In this document: positions 10,596 to 21,675 of the stretch, piece by piece | Layout: each line of letters starts with the position of its first letter | Numbering within the stretch: the stretch's first letter is position 1 | NCBI RefSeq assembly: GCF_000002985.6 | Contig: NC_003281.10 | Location: 3,472,001 to 3,536,000, forward strand | Direction: 5' to 3' | Source of the DNA: Caenorhabditis elegans | Taxonomy: Eukaryota; Nematoda; Chromadorea; Rhabditida; Rhabditidae | Length of the DNA: 64,000 nt | Notes under the pieces: generated by a model | Told to the model about the DNA's origin: nothing | The model's input: only the letters and a program-made list of their open reading frames with translations | The model's database searches: none | Position numbers and translations under genes: made by a program

Positions 10596-12748
10596 ATGGG
10601 CGCAAAAACCGAATTCCGATCATCCGAACCAATCACCGACTCGGAGCGTTCTCAAATCAATTCAGTGAGAGCAATGCTTCAGGAAAAGCTTCCAGATGGA
10701 ATTCCAGATGATGTAAATACTGACCTAAACCTATGTCGTTGGATACGTGGATATCATGGGGATACAGAGAAGCTTGTCAAGAACTTTGCCACGTACTTGG
10801 CGTCCAGGAAGGCCGCCGGTTTCGTTGGCAATGATTTTGCGGAAAAGTTTTTCGAGCTACCAAGTATTGCTCCATTTCTACAATTTATTGCGTCATCAAG
10901 GCTTCAGGATAGACAATGGTCTGATGAGCATAATGCATTCTTGTTTGTGGAAAGAGCATGGTCACAGCCTAAGGAGGTAGGCGTGCCTGCTTTGTACCTA
11001 CTGCCTAACGCCCGCGAACGCCTCTAAAAATTGACATATTGATTTTTCAGTTCATAAAAACGTTCAAAACAAGTGATTACCTACTTCATTGCTTCGGATA
11101 CTCTGAAATGCTCCAGCAGCTCATTTTAAGACGGGAAAAGAAGCAGTCAGCTGATAAGGGACCCGTTCAATTTATTGTTATTTTCGATCTCAACACTGTT
11201 AATATTACGGATTATGTGGGTTTTTTGTTCTAAAAAATTCACAAAATATCAGTTATGGCCTCCAAAAATCGAGGAAAATTTAATTTTGAGTTTTGTGACG
11301 TCACACTTATTTTTATTGAAAATTTTTTAGATTCTAGAGTTGTCTGAAACGTGTTGGAAACTTCTGAAAGCTCGTTAAAATGTTAGAAAATTCTAAAACC
11401 TAAAATCTCCTGGAAACCTTTCTTTTGAAGATTTCAAAAACTGCTTGAGTTTTTTGGAAACTTCTGGAAACTTGGAAAAAATGAAATTTAATCTAGAAAC
11501 TTTCAGGTGAACCCAATGTCGGGCTACATGAAGCTCTGGCAAATTCGAAGCGAGCTTTGGCAAGATTGGTTAGTTAACATTATGAACGGGCTAAAAATAT
11601 AAAAAATACCAGTTCAGGTTCCCAGAAATGGTCCAACGAATCTATTTGACCAATCCACCACGGTTACTCGGGCTTCTGTGGAAAGTTGCTCGGGTTTTCT
11701 TGTCGGAGGAAAATTTGAAGAGGATTGAGATTATTTCCGATAAATCCGACTTGGCGGGGAAGTTCTTGCCGCCCTGGTTGGTGCCAAAGGAATATGGAGG
11801 TAGGCCAAAATAAGCCTGAGCCTAAGCCTACACCCGTTTTCCAGGCGAATTCGTGAATACAGTACCCCCAGGCGACGAGACGGGGGTCTCGGTCCGTCGA
11901 AAAATTACGTCTGCCGACTATTACAAGCCATATCAACACTACAAAGAGCACGGAATCGATCGTCCAAAGTCGAGTCACAAGGATGTTTCTCCGGCCGAAA
12001 AGTTCGTGTTCAAGATTCAAGTGCCAAACGGAAAGAAGCTTCTGTGGGACTTCACGGCTAGTGGAGAACTTCAATTTGCTATTTTTAGAGGCAATGTAAG
12101 TTTTTATATAGAACTATTGCTTTACAGTAACCATACAGTTCCCCTACAGTACTCCTACAGTGAATCTACAGGAAACTTACCGTAATCCTTGAGTAGCCTC
12201 ACAGTATCTCTACGGTAGCTCTACAGTAAATATTTTGTAACCAGACTTTAACCCTGCAGTTTACAGTACCCCTACAGTACTCCTACAGTACCCTATCGTA
12301 CTCCTACAGCACCCTACCATGATACTTACAGTAGTTCTACAGTAACCCTGTTGTAATTCGATTGTAGCCCTGCAGCAACCACGCAGTGCTCCTGCAGTAA
12401 CCCTGCAGAAACACTACAGTACCCCAGCAGCTACGGTTAAAACAACACACACAACAGTAAGCCTACCGTAATTCTACAGTAACCTTATAGTGTTCTTACA
12501 GTAATCCCACATTAGCCCTACAGTAAACTACTGTACCCCACCGTACCCCAACAGCTACCCAACAGTAACATTTTTCCCATTTTTAGAACCGCAACGATCT
12601 CGTCTTCCCAAGTCTCCATCTCATCACCAACAAACTCAACGAAGAAGGAAGCCTGGACAATGTCTCGGATTCAGAAATTTCCTTCGAATTCCAGAACCTA
12701 TCCGGATACTTCACGTTGAAGCTGGAGTACACTGTAGCTATTATTTGA
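10596..12748 (+). CDS. CRAL-TRIO (SEC14-like) lipid-binding protein with C-terminal GOLD-type region
   Basis: Six exons join in frame: 10596-10976, 11051-11215, 11507-11568, 11618-11799, 11845-12095 and 12587-12748, giving 400 residues. A helical CRAL-TRIO N-terminal region (LQEKLPDGIPDDVNTDLNLC, then RWIRGYHGD) leads into a SEC14 fold. That fold shows FIVIFDLNTVNITDY, a YPERVxxxxxxNPP-like stretch (FPEMVQRIYLTNPPRLLGLL) and PPWLVPKEYGG. The last 120 residues are a beta-rich GOLD-like domain (KLLWDFTASGELQFAIFRGN), as in the SEC14L group. Such proteins bind small lipophilic ligands in the cytosol; the ligand is not predictable. TTTTTTCAG ends at 10590, five bases before ATG, and is a likely trans-splice acceptor. 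Its 3' end is only about 110 bases from the stop of the opposing gene, so 3'UTRs probably overlap. Intron 5 is a CTACAGTA array. I believe it is locus C34C12.6. Confidence 0.88.
12121..12565. repeat. CTACAGTA-type array, copy 1
   Basis: Some 440 bases built from the words CTACAGTA, CCTACAGTACTC, CCTGCAGTAACC and variants at about 10-17 base spacing, filling intron 5 of the CRAL-TRIO gene. The same words recur at 13308-13622 and, inverted, at 17460-18340. Confidence 0.8.
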
Positions 12749-12860
12749 AATTTTTTTTCGCCGACTCTGTGATAATATTGACTCCCCGTAATTTATTAAT
12801 CTATGTATACATACTTTTAATAATTTTTTTAATACATACATTTATATATCTACAAGCTGG

Positions 12861-15800
12861 TTACAGAAAAAGAAAGACGACGAGAATGATGAGAAGACCC
12901 GTTGTGAATTTAAGCCCTGTTGAGGATGAAGTTCGTGTTGTTGATGAGTTTGAAGAAGCAGTTGCAAGACGAATTGACCCGCAATCCACTATTGTTTGAG
13001 TTGACTTTTCAACGACGACTATTGTCTAAAATTTTAAATTTTAGTTACCGGAGCCTGCCTGCCTACGTGCCTACTAGATAGGCAAACACCAAAATACCTA
13101 CCTTGCTAATCACATTCTCTTCAAACCCATCGAAATCAATAACCTTCCATGGTTCAACTGCCATACCAGTATGATCTGTTTCTACGATCATCAGAGTCTT
13201 TCCCTCACCATTTACCCGCGATTTCCGGTGGCACTGACCACCTTTCTCTTTCGTGTCAGGCAGGAAATTGATCTCGTAGAGCTGAAAATTTATTTGATTT
13301 GCAAGAAACCCTACAGTACCCCCGTGATATCTACAGTAATCCTAATGTATTCTCACAGTGACCCTACAATAGCCCTATAGTAACTATGCAGCCCCTACAG
13401 TTTTCCAACAGTATCCCCCCAGTACTGCTACAATAGTCCCCCAACAATATACCTATAGTCCTCTACAGTACTCCTACATTAGCTCTACAGTCCACCTACA
13501 GCTATCTACAGTAATCCAACAGCAACTCTACATTACTTCTATCGTATCCCCACAGCCCAACTCATATAGTATTCCCACCGTAACCCTACAGTACTCCTAC
13601 AGTAATCCAACTGTACTCTAACATTTTTGAACATGCACAAACATACCGAATTTTCTTTGAGCCCAGAAATAACCACCATCACTTGAGTATTTTTCCCCAC
13701 TGCCTGCGCAAATTCGATGATTCCTTCTCCACCTTTATAACCCTGAAGGCGAGCTTCAAACCGGTCCACTCCTGAAAAAATTGGGGTTAGGCTGAGGCCA
13801 TAGATTTAAAAAAATTTAGGTGAGCAAAACGTGTTGTCAATTTACCTACCTTCCGCATCTGGTGGGTCCACACAAATGTTGCGGAAAAAGTTGACAGTAA
13901 AGGTTCCTGGCGTGTCATTTTCGATGAATAGATCGGGTTTTGTTACCTGAAATTATTATAAATTTCAAATTTGAGCAAAAGAAAAAAATCAAACCTGATT
14001 TTGATCTGAAATCACACATTCATCATCATTAGGCACATGCATTGCTGATAGGCATTTCGCCTTTCGAATTGAAGATGTCAGGCACATGCGGAGGCATTCG
14101 TCTTTGAACTGAAAACATTATGGTGCATCGAGACCAAGAAATTGTGAAGAGTACTGTAGCACTTTTCTACTTCCTTTTCATCTAGACATTTCGGCGACAA
14201 ATTGATAAATGTTCAATAAAAAAACCATCACTCAAACTACGAGATTTGTGGTCAATTATCAGATTGTAACACCTTTTCACAATGATTGTTCCATTTTTAG
14301 AACAGAGATTCTCAATTAAATCTCTTTTTCTTTTTTCTTCTTTTTTTTCGATTTAGTCTCAATAGTTTCATTTATCGTAACTGATAACAGAAAAGAACTG
14401 TGTTTTGAAGTAAAATTCTCTACTCCCCTGAACATGGGCCCTTAGACATTACGTCATAATGTACACGTCATCATTAAAAAATGTTGGAGATATTTGATAA
14501 GGAAACAAGCTTATCATGATAATTAAAAGTACCTCCTCATAAAATTATGTTGCAAAAATGATGAGGGTTACACATAAATTCAGTGAGAAAAACGTAAAGT
14601 ACAATGAAGCGCATAAGCGGCACGCGGTGCCAGAGTGTCCCTTTTCGGTTTGATCCACGTTGATCTACAAAAAATGCGGGAGTTGAGACGCAGAGTTCTC
14701 AACTGATTTCGCATGGTTAAGAACGTGTTGACGTCACACTTTCTGGGCAAAAATTCCCGCATTTTTTGTAGGTCAAACCGTAATGAGCAAAATGCAAGGG
14801 CGCTCTGCTGAACTGAAGCAGGAAAAAATAGGGGAGGGTCGTGATCTACCGGACAAAGTTGTCGAAAATTCCCTAAAACCGTGGAAATTAATTATCCAAG
14901 CGAGACTTTCGGCTGTCCCATGACGGTTTGATCTACAATAAATGCGGGAGTTCTTAACCTTGCGACAACAGTTGGAAACTCTGCATCTCGTTTCCCCGCA
15001 TTTTTTGTAGATCACACCGTGGTACACTCTGACACCACGTGGACTTTGCAATGTACATATTTTTCAGTAATTTTCCTACTATTCGTGCCTTAGAAATTTA
15101 GAAAAAATAAAGTTTATCGCCGATTTTTTCAAGAAAATTTTAACATGAATTAGGCTACTTTTCAGGAAATTTAACGAAATTTTGAACAAAGTTCAGGATT
15201 TCACGGGTAGGATTAAGAGATATAAAGAGATAAAGAAAATCATCTGATCGTCCCCGTTTTTTTTGTGTCCCTGATTATCTGACCGTTTTCTCATAGAGAG
15301 AGAGATAAGAGAGTGAAAATGATGTATTATGTGTTAGAAGAGGTCAAGAATTCCACGAATGGCGCCGGTTTGTTTTTCGGTAGTTTTTTGTGTTGGGTCG
15401 AAATCCTGTGATTCACGAGAGAAGATAGGAATTTGTTTGTTAAAAACCCACTCAACTATACATATAGAAAAGTGATTGGAGAAGTACATAATGTGTAATA
15501 AATTTGACAAAAAAAACTTTTAAAAAATGCAGGCCTGGTTTTATGAAGAACAAGTTTTTTTTTTTAGTTTTGAACTATGAATTTTGATTTTTTGAGTAAA
15601 AAAGATACAGAATAAATGCAAAATAATTTTTTATCACATTAATTAATTTTGAAGCTTTTCACAAAGAAAATTGTATTCCGGAAATTGAAAAATAGCATGC
15701 GCCTTTAAGAAAAGAGGTACGGTAGTTAACTTCTCGAATTTACTTTTTTTAATTTTTAAATTTTGATTTCACTTCTGGAAAAGACTCGAAAAATCGATAA

Positions 15801-16278
15801 AATACTCGGTTATGTTATGTGTTTTCTTTTTTGCGCGTAAAATATGGCGCCTTGGGTGTACGGTAAAAAACTTACAGAAATGTAATAAAATTTAATTTGC
15901 GCGTAAAATATGATGCCTTGAGTGTACTGTATATTTCAATGCGCCATATTTTACAACAAACCCAATTTTTTCAAGAAAAACACCGAACATTTTTACGCGT
16001 AAAATCTTTTTTAAATTTTTCTAGAAAAATCGAAAAATTGCGCGTAAAATATGACGCATATGGTGTACTGTAATTTCAATGCACCATGATTTTTTTCGAT
16101 TTACCTGTACAGAAGAAGTATGAAAAGCATGCCCAACAATCCAATAATTCTTCTTAAACTCGAAACATTCCAACAATTTCAAATTCGGCGGTTTCGATTT
16201 TAAACCTCCAGTTTCTAAAGCTTGAACTGATGATACGAATAGTAAAAATTGAAGAATTGATTGAATATTATGGAGCAT
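12861..16278 (-). CDS. Secreted PAN-domain protein with probable GPI-anchor tail, 284 residues
   Basis: Six minus-strand exons stay in frame: 16278-16105, 14108-13995, 13946-13850, 13771-13647, 13281-13102 and 13025-12861. The start at 16278 opens a classic signal peptide (MLHNIQSILQFLLFVSSVQA). Next comes a Cys-rich PAN/apple-like module (CFEF, DECLRMC, KAKCLSAM, DDECVIS). It is followed by a beta-rich region of about 130 residues ending near DFDGFEENVISK. The last exon carries a Ser/Thr-rich stalk (TASSNSSTTRTSSSTG) and a hydrophobic end, FTTGLLIILVVFLFL, then TAA. A hydrophobic C-terminus without a basic cytoplasmic tail suggests GPI anchoring, though a single-pass anchor is possible. Function unknown; PAN modules bind proteins or sugars. 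Intron 1 holds two GCGGGA-family palindromes. Likely locus C34C12.7. Confidence 0.82.
13308..13622. repeat. CTACAGTA-type array, copy 2
   Basis: About 310 bases of CCTACAGTA, CAACAGTATCC and CTACAGTAATCC words in the 365-base intron between exons 4 and 5 of the PAN-domain gene, in the same orientation as copy 1. Confidence 0.8.
14621..14790. repeat. Palindromic MITE-like element, GCGGGA family, copy 3
   Basis: Starts near CACGCGGTGCCAGAGTGTCC. Inner arms GATCTACAAAAAATGCGGGA and CCCGCATTTTTTGTAGGTCA pair, around a core containing GTTAAGAACGTG and TGACGTCAC. It lies in intron 1 of the PAN-domain gene. Confidence 0.8.
14911..15042. repeat. Palindromic MITE-like element, GCGGGA family, copy 4
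   Basis: GGCTGTCCCATGACGGTTTG and ATGCGGGAG on the left pair imperfectly with CCCCGCATTTTTTGTAGATC and CACCGTGG on the right. It ends in ACACCACGTGG. It is shorter than copy 3, and the core TGACGTCA is missing. Confidence 0.75.
15830..16090. repeat. Three copies of a GCGCGTAAAATATGG motif
   Basis: TGCGCGTAAAATATGGCGCC (15832), TTGCGCGTAAAATATGATGC (15897) and TTGCGCGTAAAATATGACGC (16037) alternate with AATGCGCCATATTTTAC and AATGCACCATGATTTTT in the opposite sense. Related words occur near 222, 2187, 10500, 19220 and 43195. Confidence 0.6.
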
Positions 16279-17459
16279 ATAGATCAGTAGTAGTAGAAGT
16301 AGATGAAGAAATGAATTGATAGACGAAAAAACGAACACATTCCAGTGAGAAGAAACGGGAGATGGTCAGGCGAAAGAGAGAGAGTGTGTGATTGTGAGAG
16401 AAACAGAGAAGAAGGGAAAATTGGGCGGCGCTTTGAAAAATGCCAAAAAACTTGAGAATTTGTCAGAGAGGGAGATTGGGTACTGAACTACAAATTGGAT
16501 AAAAGTAATTGGAATTAGTCAATGGAATGTAGATTTTCTAACGGATCTTGGTTTCTACGTGGCCTAGCTTTTCCTAGGCCACATGCTTTTTTCGATTTTT
16601 TTGTGTTTTTTCGACAAAAAACCGGAAAAATCGATGAATTTTGGCTTTTCCTCAGAAAATCGGGACAACATCGATTTTTTGCGTTTTTCAGAGAAAATCG
16701 ACGGTTTCTCAATTTTCTCGATTTTTTAAAATTGAAAATCGATACATTTTCGTTTTTTTTAAGTTTTTTCAGAGAAAATTGATAAAATTTTAGATTTTTC
16801 CGTCTTTTTGTGACTTATCACTCAAACTTTGTAGTCATCATACTTTTTTTATTCAAAAAAATCAAAATTTTATGTAAAAAAATATTTTTCAGAAACGCAC
16901 GTATATGTCTTTGTCGCCGCGTAAGTGTAAAGATTATGATAAAAAATTTCACACTTTTGATTTCAATGATGTTTCGTATAAAATTAATTCCGCGGGCCCT
17001 GCCACGAGCGAAACTTTTCAGCTGGGTTCCTGTAGCTGAAAAATTTTGCTCATGTCAAGACCTCCTACAGTACCCCACCACACCCATTTTCCATCTTCTT
17101 TATAGTTTTCCCATATCGCTGATATGGGGTGTTCTATGTGTCTAAATTACCTAGCCATTTTTCGAATAAAAATTCAATTTCTTGAACCCCGCCCGTGGGT
17201 ATCGTTCCGTTTACTTTCGGAAGGTAGTTGTTGAGAACTGACAAAAAAGGAATAAAGATAAAAGATTTGTGATCATCGAAATCGTTTTCTTTCCCTCACA
17301 TCGTGTGTGTGAAACGAAAAGAAATTAAAGTGAATTGTCGAGGTGATCGGAAGAAGACGCCCGACAGAATTCCTTCTTATCGTTCCGAAATCTATTTTCA
17401 ACTACTGTTCTGACAAGTACACACACAGACAATTCGAACGAAAAAATGGGTAAAAAGTG

Positions 17460-18340
17460 ATTATAACCGTGCCTACGAGGCATTGAGGGGTACGGTAGGA
17501 GTCCTGTAGTGGGACCTCAGCGTTTACTGTAACTATGGTTAGGGTTACTGTAGACGTACGATATTGGGTACGATCTCCAGGGGCCTGAAGGGGTGCTGTA
17601 GGGGTACTGTAGGCGTACAATAAGGAAACTGTAAGGTAAGGAATACGGTAGGGTTTTGTGGGGTGTAGGTGAGGGGTACGGTAGGTGGACGTCTGGGGTT
17701 ACAGTAACTGTATGGTAGGGGTACTGTATGCTTACAGTGTTGGTTAGGGTCGAAATCCTGTAGGGGTACTGCATTGGATCTGGCGAGTACGGCAGGAGAT
17801 CTGTAGGAGTACTGTAGAGATACAGTTGGAGTACTGTAGAGCAAGGGTGTCAGTGTCCCGTAAAAATTACAAAAACGGGACAACGGGAATTCCCGTTCCC
17901 GTGAAAACGCTCAAAAACGGGACAAAAGACGTCCCGTTCCCGTAAAAATGACAAAAACGGGACAGCGGGAATTCCCGTTCCCGTGAAAACACCCCTAAAA
18001 CGGGACAACGGGACAAACGGGACACGGGAATTGACACCCTTGCTGTAGAGATACAGTTAGATAGTGTAGGGACATGCTTGGGGTTCTGTTAGGTAAGGAA
18101 ACCGACGGGTTACTGTAAGGACTGTCTGGAATACTGTAGGGATTATGAAGGTATGGGTACTGTATGGGTACGGTAGGGATACTGTAAGGGCTCTGAATCA
18201 GTACTAATGGAATCCTGAGAAGGTACTCTAGGCTTCTTGTAGAGGTACTGTAGTAGTACGGTATACGGTAGGGTACTGTAGGGATACATGGGTACTGTTT
18301 TGGGTTCTGTGATGCTATTGTTGGGGTTACTGTAATGAAA
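17460..18340. repeat. CTACAGTA-type array, copy 3 (inverted, GGTACTGTAG sense)
   Basis: Around 880 bases of GGGGTACTGTAGG, GTTACTGTAA and TACGGTAGGG words, the reverse complement of the vocabulary of copies 1 and 2. It is split by the 203-base element at 17841-18043. The Tyr/Ser/Pro-rich open frames on the minus strand are a product of the repeat. Confidence 0.8.
17841..18043. mobile_element. 203-base MITE-like insertion with 6-base target duplication
   Basis: Ends GCAAGGGTGTCA and TGACACCCTTGC are perfect inverted repeats. TGTAGA flanks both sides (17835-17840 and 18044-18049). The inside is a series of ACGGGAC, CGGGAATTCCCG and GTTCCCGT words, themselves palindromic. It sits inside, and is therefore younger than, the GGTACTGTAG array. 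No coding capacity. Confidence 0.75.
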
Positions 18341-18418
18341 CTATAGAATTTATTCATATTAAAACGAGGTTAAAAAAGCAACAAATTAATAAAAATAAAT
18401 AGGGTAAAATCCAAGAGA

Positions 18419-21224
18419 TCACCAAGAAGAATCATAACCAGGAACTTTCGATCGATCCGGAACTAAAAATATTCTGGTTCCCTTGTAGAAGCACGTCACA
18501 ATTCCATTGTACGCAGTTCGAGGGACTCCAGCCTGAAAGTTTTTGCATAAGCTTTATGCCTGCCTGCCTGCCGTGGCCTAGAAACTTTTTAGTCAGTCAC
18601 CTTGAGCAGAAGCCTACCTTAAAATCGTGCATCAAACTCAGCCGATCGGCTTTTGCCACGAAATCCGTTCTTCCAGTGTAGTAGATTCTGAAATTTTTAG
18701 TTTTTCAGAAAATCTAATTTTTTAAAAACTAAAAACCTACATTGCTTTCATTCCTTCATAATCTGGCTTCCAATCTGGATAAGTTATATCGTCAATATCG
18801 ACGGGAACAGCATTTCGGATATCCAGGCTCAGTCTCGATTCGAATTCGTTCTGAAAATTTGTTGCTACGTGGCCTAGAAAAAATTTGCTGCGTAACCTAG
18901 AAAAAACTAAAACTCGGCCATAGATTTATCTTTGAATTTTCAGCACTAAATTTGGCGAAATATATATAGGCGACAAACGCAGTTTGTAGACAGTGGCCGA
19001 GTTTTCATAATTTCTAGCCCGCGGCCAGGAATTCAACATTTTCTTCAATTTTTCGGCGTGTAGATCAGTTCCAACACTCACTTTTTGCAAATAATCGAGA
19101 TTAATTTGCGAGAAATCAACCGGCAAATCGTTGACTTTGATCTTTTCCAGATGATCACTGAAGAATTGGCCTCTGAAATGATAAATGTGGTCTTTGGGGT
19201 TACGGTAGCCGCAAGAGTACGCATAGCACCACATCTTACGACAAAATGCACAGTTTTCCAATTTTTAAGAAAAATATGAATTTAGACGTAACAAAATGCG
19301 CAGAATTCGAATTTTCAGCTCAAAACTGGCAAAAAAATCTCATTCTTCATGAAACTCACTTGCTGGTGCCCTCCTTTCCATATTTCATCATCCCAGTTCT
19401 ACTAATTTCAGGCCTAATACATTGTCGTTGTTTCCTCTGAACTGGCTCTCTCATCCAATCATCCCAGAATCCATTCGGCCAAATTGGCTCCAGTTCTTCC
19501 CATGTTTTTCTGGAAGAAAAATTAAAAAATGGAAGAGAACATGCGTGTGGAAAACTAAACCACAATGTTAATTTCGATTTTTTAGCGTTGAATGTGCTCG
19601 TAAATCTACATGCGTAAATTGACAAAAAAATTTAAAGATGTTGCTGCGTGGCCTAGAAAAGAAAGAAGCTCGGCCATTATCTAACAAACTCATTCTTGCC
19701 GAGTTTTCGCTCATGATATTCTAGGCCACTTCGTGTAAAAATCGAATTTTACCGTGTCATCATCCAACCCAATCCGGCAAAAAAGTCACTTCTGTATAAT
19801 GTCGCGTTGGATTTCAGATCAATGTTTTCTGGCTGAAAAAATCGATAAAAATCCAAAATTTCAGAACTTTTTTCAAATTTCTCTTACTTTTCCATTATCA
19901 TTCCACGCGGTGACACACCATAAAGATGGATCTTTTTCCAAAAGATATCGAGTATTTGAGAAATACGAGAAGAAATCCGGAGCAATATCTAGGTCATCTG
20001 AAATGATTTTAAAACTTTTCACGTGGCCTAGGAAAAGCGAGAACTCGGCCACCGTTTTTGAGTGGCCGAGTTTTTTCAATTTCTAGGCCGCGCTCTAAAA
20101 GATAATTAAAAAAGAAACCTTCTGTAATAATAACTGATGAATAGTTATTGGAATTCGAAAAAATATGATTCAACGCCAGCTTGTAATGTCTTGAAATATA
20201 ATAATACGGTTTAAATTTCTGCAAATTCGTCGGAATCTCAATTTTCACACTTTCTCCTGGAGGATGCTTCACATAATTCACGGAGTTTCCGAACTTTTCC
20301 ACTTCTTTCTTCACGCTTTCATTGTCGCAGTCTTGTGATACAGTGATTGGGAATTGCTGAGCACTCGGGCGGTACCTGGAAGATATTTTTGCGGCGTGGC
20401 CTGGAAAACGTGGAAAACTCGGCCATCGTATGGAAGGGGGAAGGATGACCGAGTTTTCTCCTTTTTTTCGCGGTAACTTATTAATTTCTCACATTATAAG
20501 CTTTTCAACATGGGCTCGAACAGAATCCGGGCGGTTACACGAGAATACCTGCAAAAAAATCAATCGATATTTGAATTCAACATGAAAAAAACACTAACTA
20601 TTACAGGAATCGGGTGGGGCCAGTTGTTCGGGTTATTGGAGTTTGGAGTCTGGAAAAGAAATCAATAAAATCAAAAAATCCTGAAAAATTTCTTGGATTT
20701 TGATCTAAAAATGTTTATTTTTCTTCGAAATGTAATGGTTTTTCAGAAAAAAAAACCAAATCGGAAATTTTTTTTTATTTTTTTGAATATTTCCGTTTTT
20801 TTCTAAATTTTTTCCATGATTCTTTTTGAAAAATTATATTTCTCCTTCTCTACTCTGCAAAAATTCGAAAAAAACCAAAAAAATCAATATTCGATTACTG
20901 TAACTTTAAAGGTGCAAAACACATTTTTTCATAGCTTTTCCAAAACTCCTACAATTCTCAGTCTCGTTGCTCTATTCATGGTCTCCGAGAGCCTTTCCAT
21001 GTGCTCTTTCTCAACTTTCAACAATTTTTCCAGCCGAGACCCAGCTTCATCCATTTCTTTCAAGAGCCTTAGTTCCTCTTTTACGATTGCTTTCTAGAAA
21101 AAATTCCGATTTTTTGGCCAAGAAACATTATAGAACTCACATTAGTAAACCCGTTTTGTATGTAAAAATTCCATGAAAAGTAGATGAGCACGAAGATAAA
21201 TGTGATTTTCGATGATATATGCAT
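18419..21224 (-). CDS. gly-14: Alpha-1,3-mannosyl-glycoprotein beta-1,2-N-acetylglucosaminyltransferase (GnT I)
   Basis: Twelve minus-strand exons: 21224-21141, 21093-20953, 20649-20605, 20548-20493, 20375-20119, 19997-19888, 19832-19753, 19509-19360, 19172-19082, 18850-18741, 18687-18618 and 18532-18419, giving 435 residues. It is a type II Golgi protein: a short N-terminus, a TM anchor ([16 protein letters not shown]) and a coiled-coil stem ([20 protein letters not shown]). The catalytic domain closely follows MGAT1: [17 protein letters not shown], the metal-binding EDD at 194-196 in [18 protein letters not shown], then [28 protein letters not shown] and CIRPEISRT. It adds GlcNAc to Man5GlcNAc2, the step that opens hybrid and complex N-glycan synthesis. 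C. elegans has three GnT I genes (gly-12, gly-13, gly-14); this one I recall as M01F1.1. It is divergent from the + gene starting at 21676. Confidence 0.93.
18862..19026. repeat. GTGGCCTAG...CTCGGCCA palindromic repeat in gly-14 intron 9
   Basis: CTACGTGGCCTAGAAAA and AACTCGGCCATAG on the left are answered by GTGGCCGAGTTTTCATAATT and CTAGCCCGCGGCC on the right. It belongs to a dispersed family found in three further introns of this gene. Confidence 0.65.
19648..20455. repeat. Three more GTGGCCTAG...CTCGGCCA copies in gly-14 introns
   Basis: Copies at 19648-19733, 20020-20094 and 20393-20455, each in a different intron (7, 5 and 4). Each has GTGGCCTAG or GTGGCCTGG, AACTCGGCCA, and the complementary GGCCGAGTTTT, usually closing with CTAGGCC or its remnant. 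Other copies in the window are at 16553, 42526, 42885, 47172, 47832 and 59690. Confidence 0.65.
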
Positions 21225-21675
21225 GATTTTGGCTGAAAAATCGATAATTTTGTATTTTTTTCTTTAAAAAATCGGAAAATTTTAATTTTTCTGCATTAAA
21301 AATAAAAAAAAACAGAATTAAAAAAAAAAACAGAATTAAAAAAAAACTACCGTACTCGATTTTTAAAGGCGCATATCATAAATTTCCTCAATAAAAACAT
21401 ATTTTTTCAACAAAATCCCACTAAAAGTCAATCAAAAACCATTTATTTACCTTTTTAAAAATTAAAAAAAAAAATGTTCCACGAGTTTTTGATTGAAATT
21501 TTTTTAAAATTTCGTTCACGTGGCGGGTATTTTTTTAATTAAAAATTAAAAAAAAAAAAGAAAAACATTTTTTTTGTTGAAATTTTTCTTTTATTTCCGA
21601 TTTCCACTGCTTTGTAACTCGTAAGTATCAATTTTTTCAGAAAAATTCTACCTAAAAGCTTTTCAGACAAAAAAA
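21225..21675. promoter_or_regulatory. Divergent intergenic promoter region, gly-14 and small TM gene
   Basis: 451 bases separate two start codons facing away from each other. It is extremely AT-rich with long A and T runs. TTTTCAG at 21660-21666, before the + strand start, is a likely trans-splice acceptor. No specific factor site can be named. Confidence 0.55.

Larger units (their letters stand above)
16279..18418. other. Spacer between the PAN-domain gene and gly-14
   Basis: The first 100 bases are GA-rich (AGAGAGAGAGTGTGTG near 16375) and probably belong to the promoter of the PAN-domain gene. At 16553-16593, ACGTGGCCTAG and CTAGGCCACAT form a small palindrome. 16600-16900 is AT-rich. 17460-18340 is the third CTACAGTA-type array with a nested element. 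I see no exon. Confidence 0.6.

Noticed and set aside
12745..12999. Plus-strand open frame after the CRAL-TRIO stop, ending VEDEVRVVDEFEEAVARRID
   Set aside because: It looks coding but is the reverse complement of the last exon of the PAN-domain gene, whose Ser/Thr stalk and hydrophobic tail are spliced in frame from 13102. The CRAL-TRIO exon already ends in TGA at 12748.
17402..18357. Several minus-strand Tyr/Pro/Ser/Thr-rich frames that resemble a low-complexity secreted protein
   Set aside because: They follow the GGTACTGTAG array and change frame freely; an inserted MITE interrupts them.
18926..19081. Open continuation of gly-14 exon 9 through [14 protein letters not shown] to a TAA
   Set aside because: GTGAGTG is a good donor and splicing restores the GnT I C-terminus ([10 protein letters not shown] onward). 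Reading through would lose the conserved end; at most it is intron retention.
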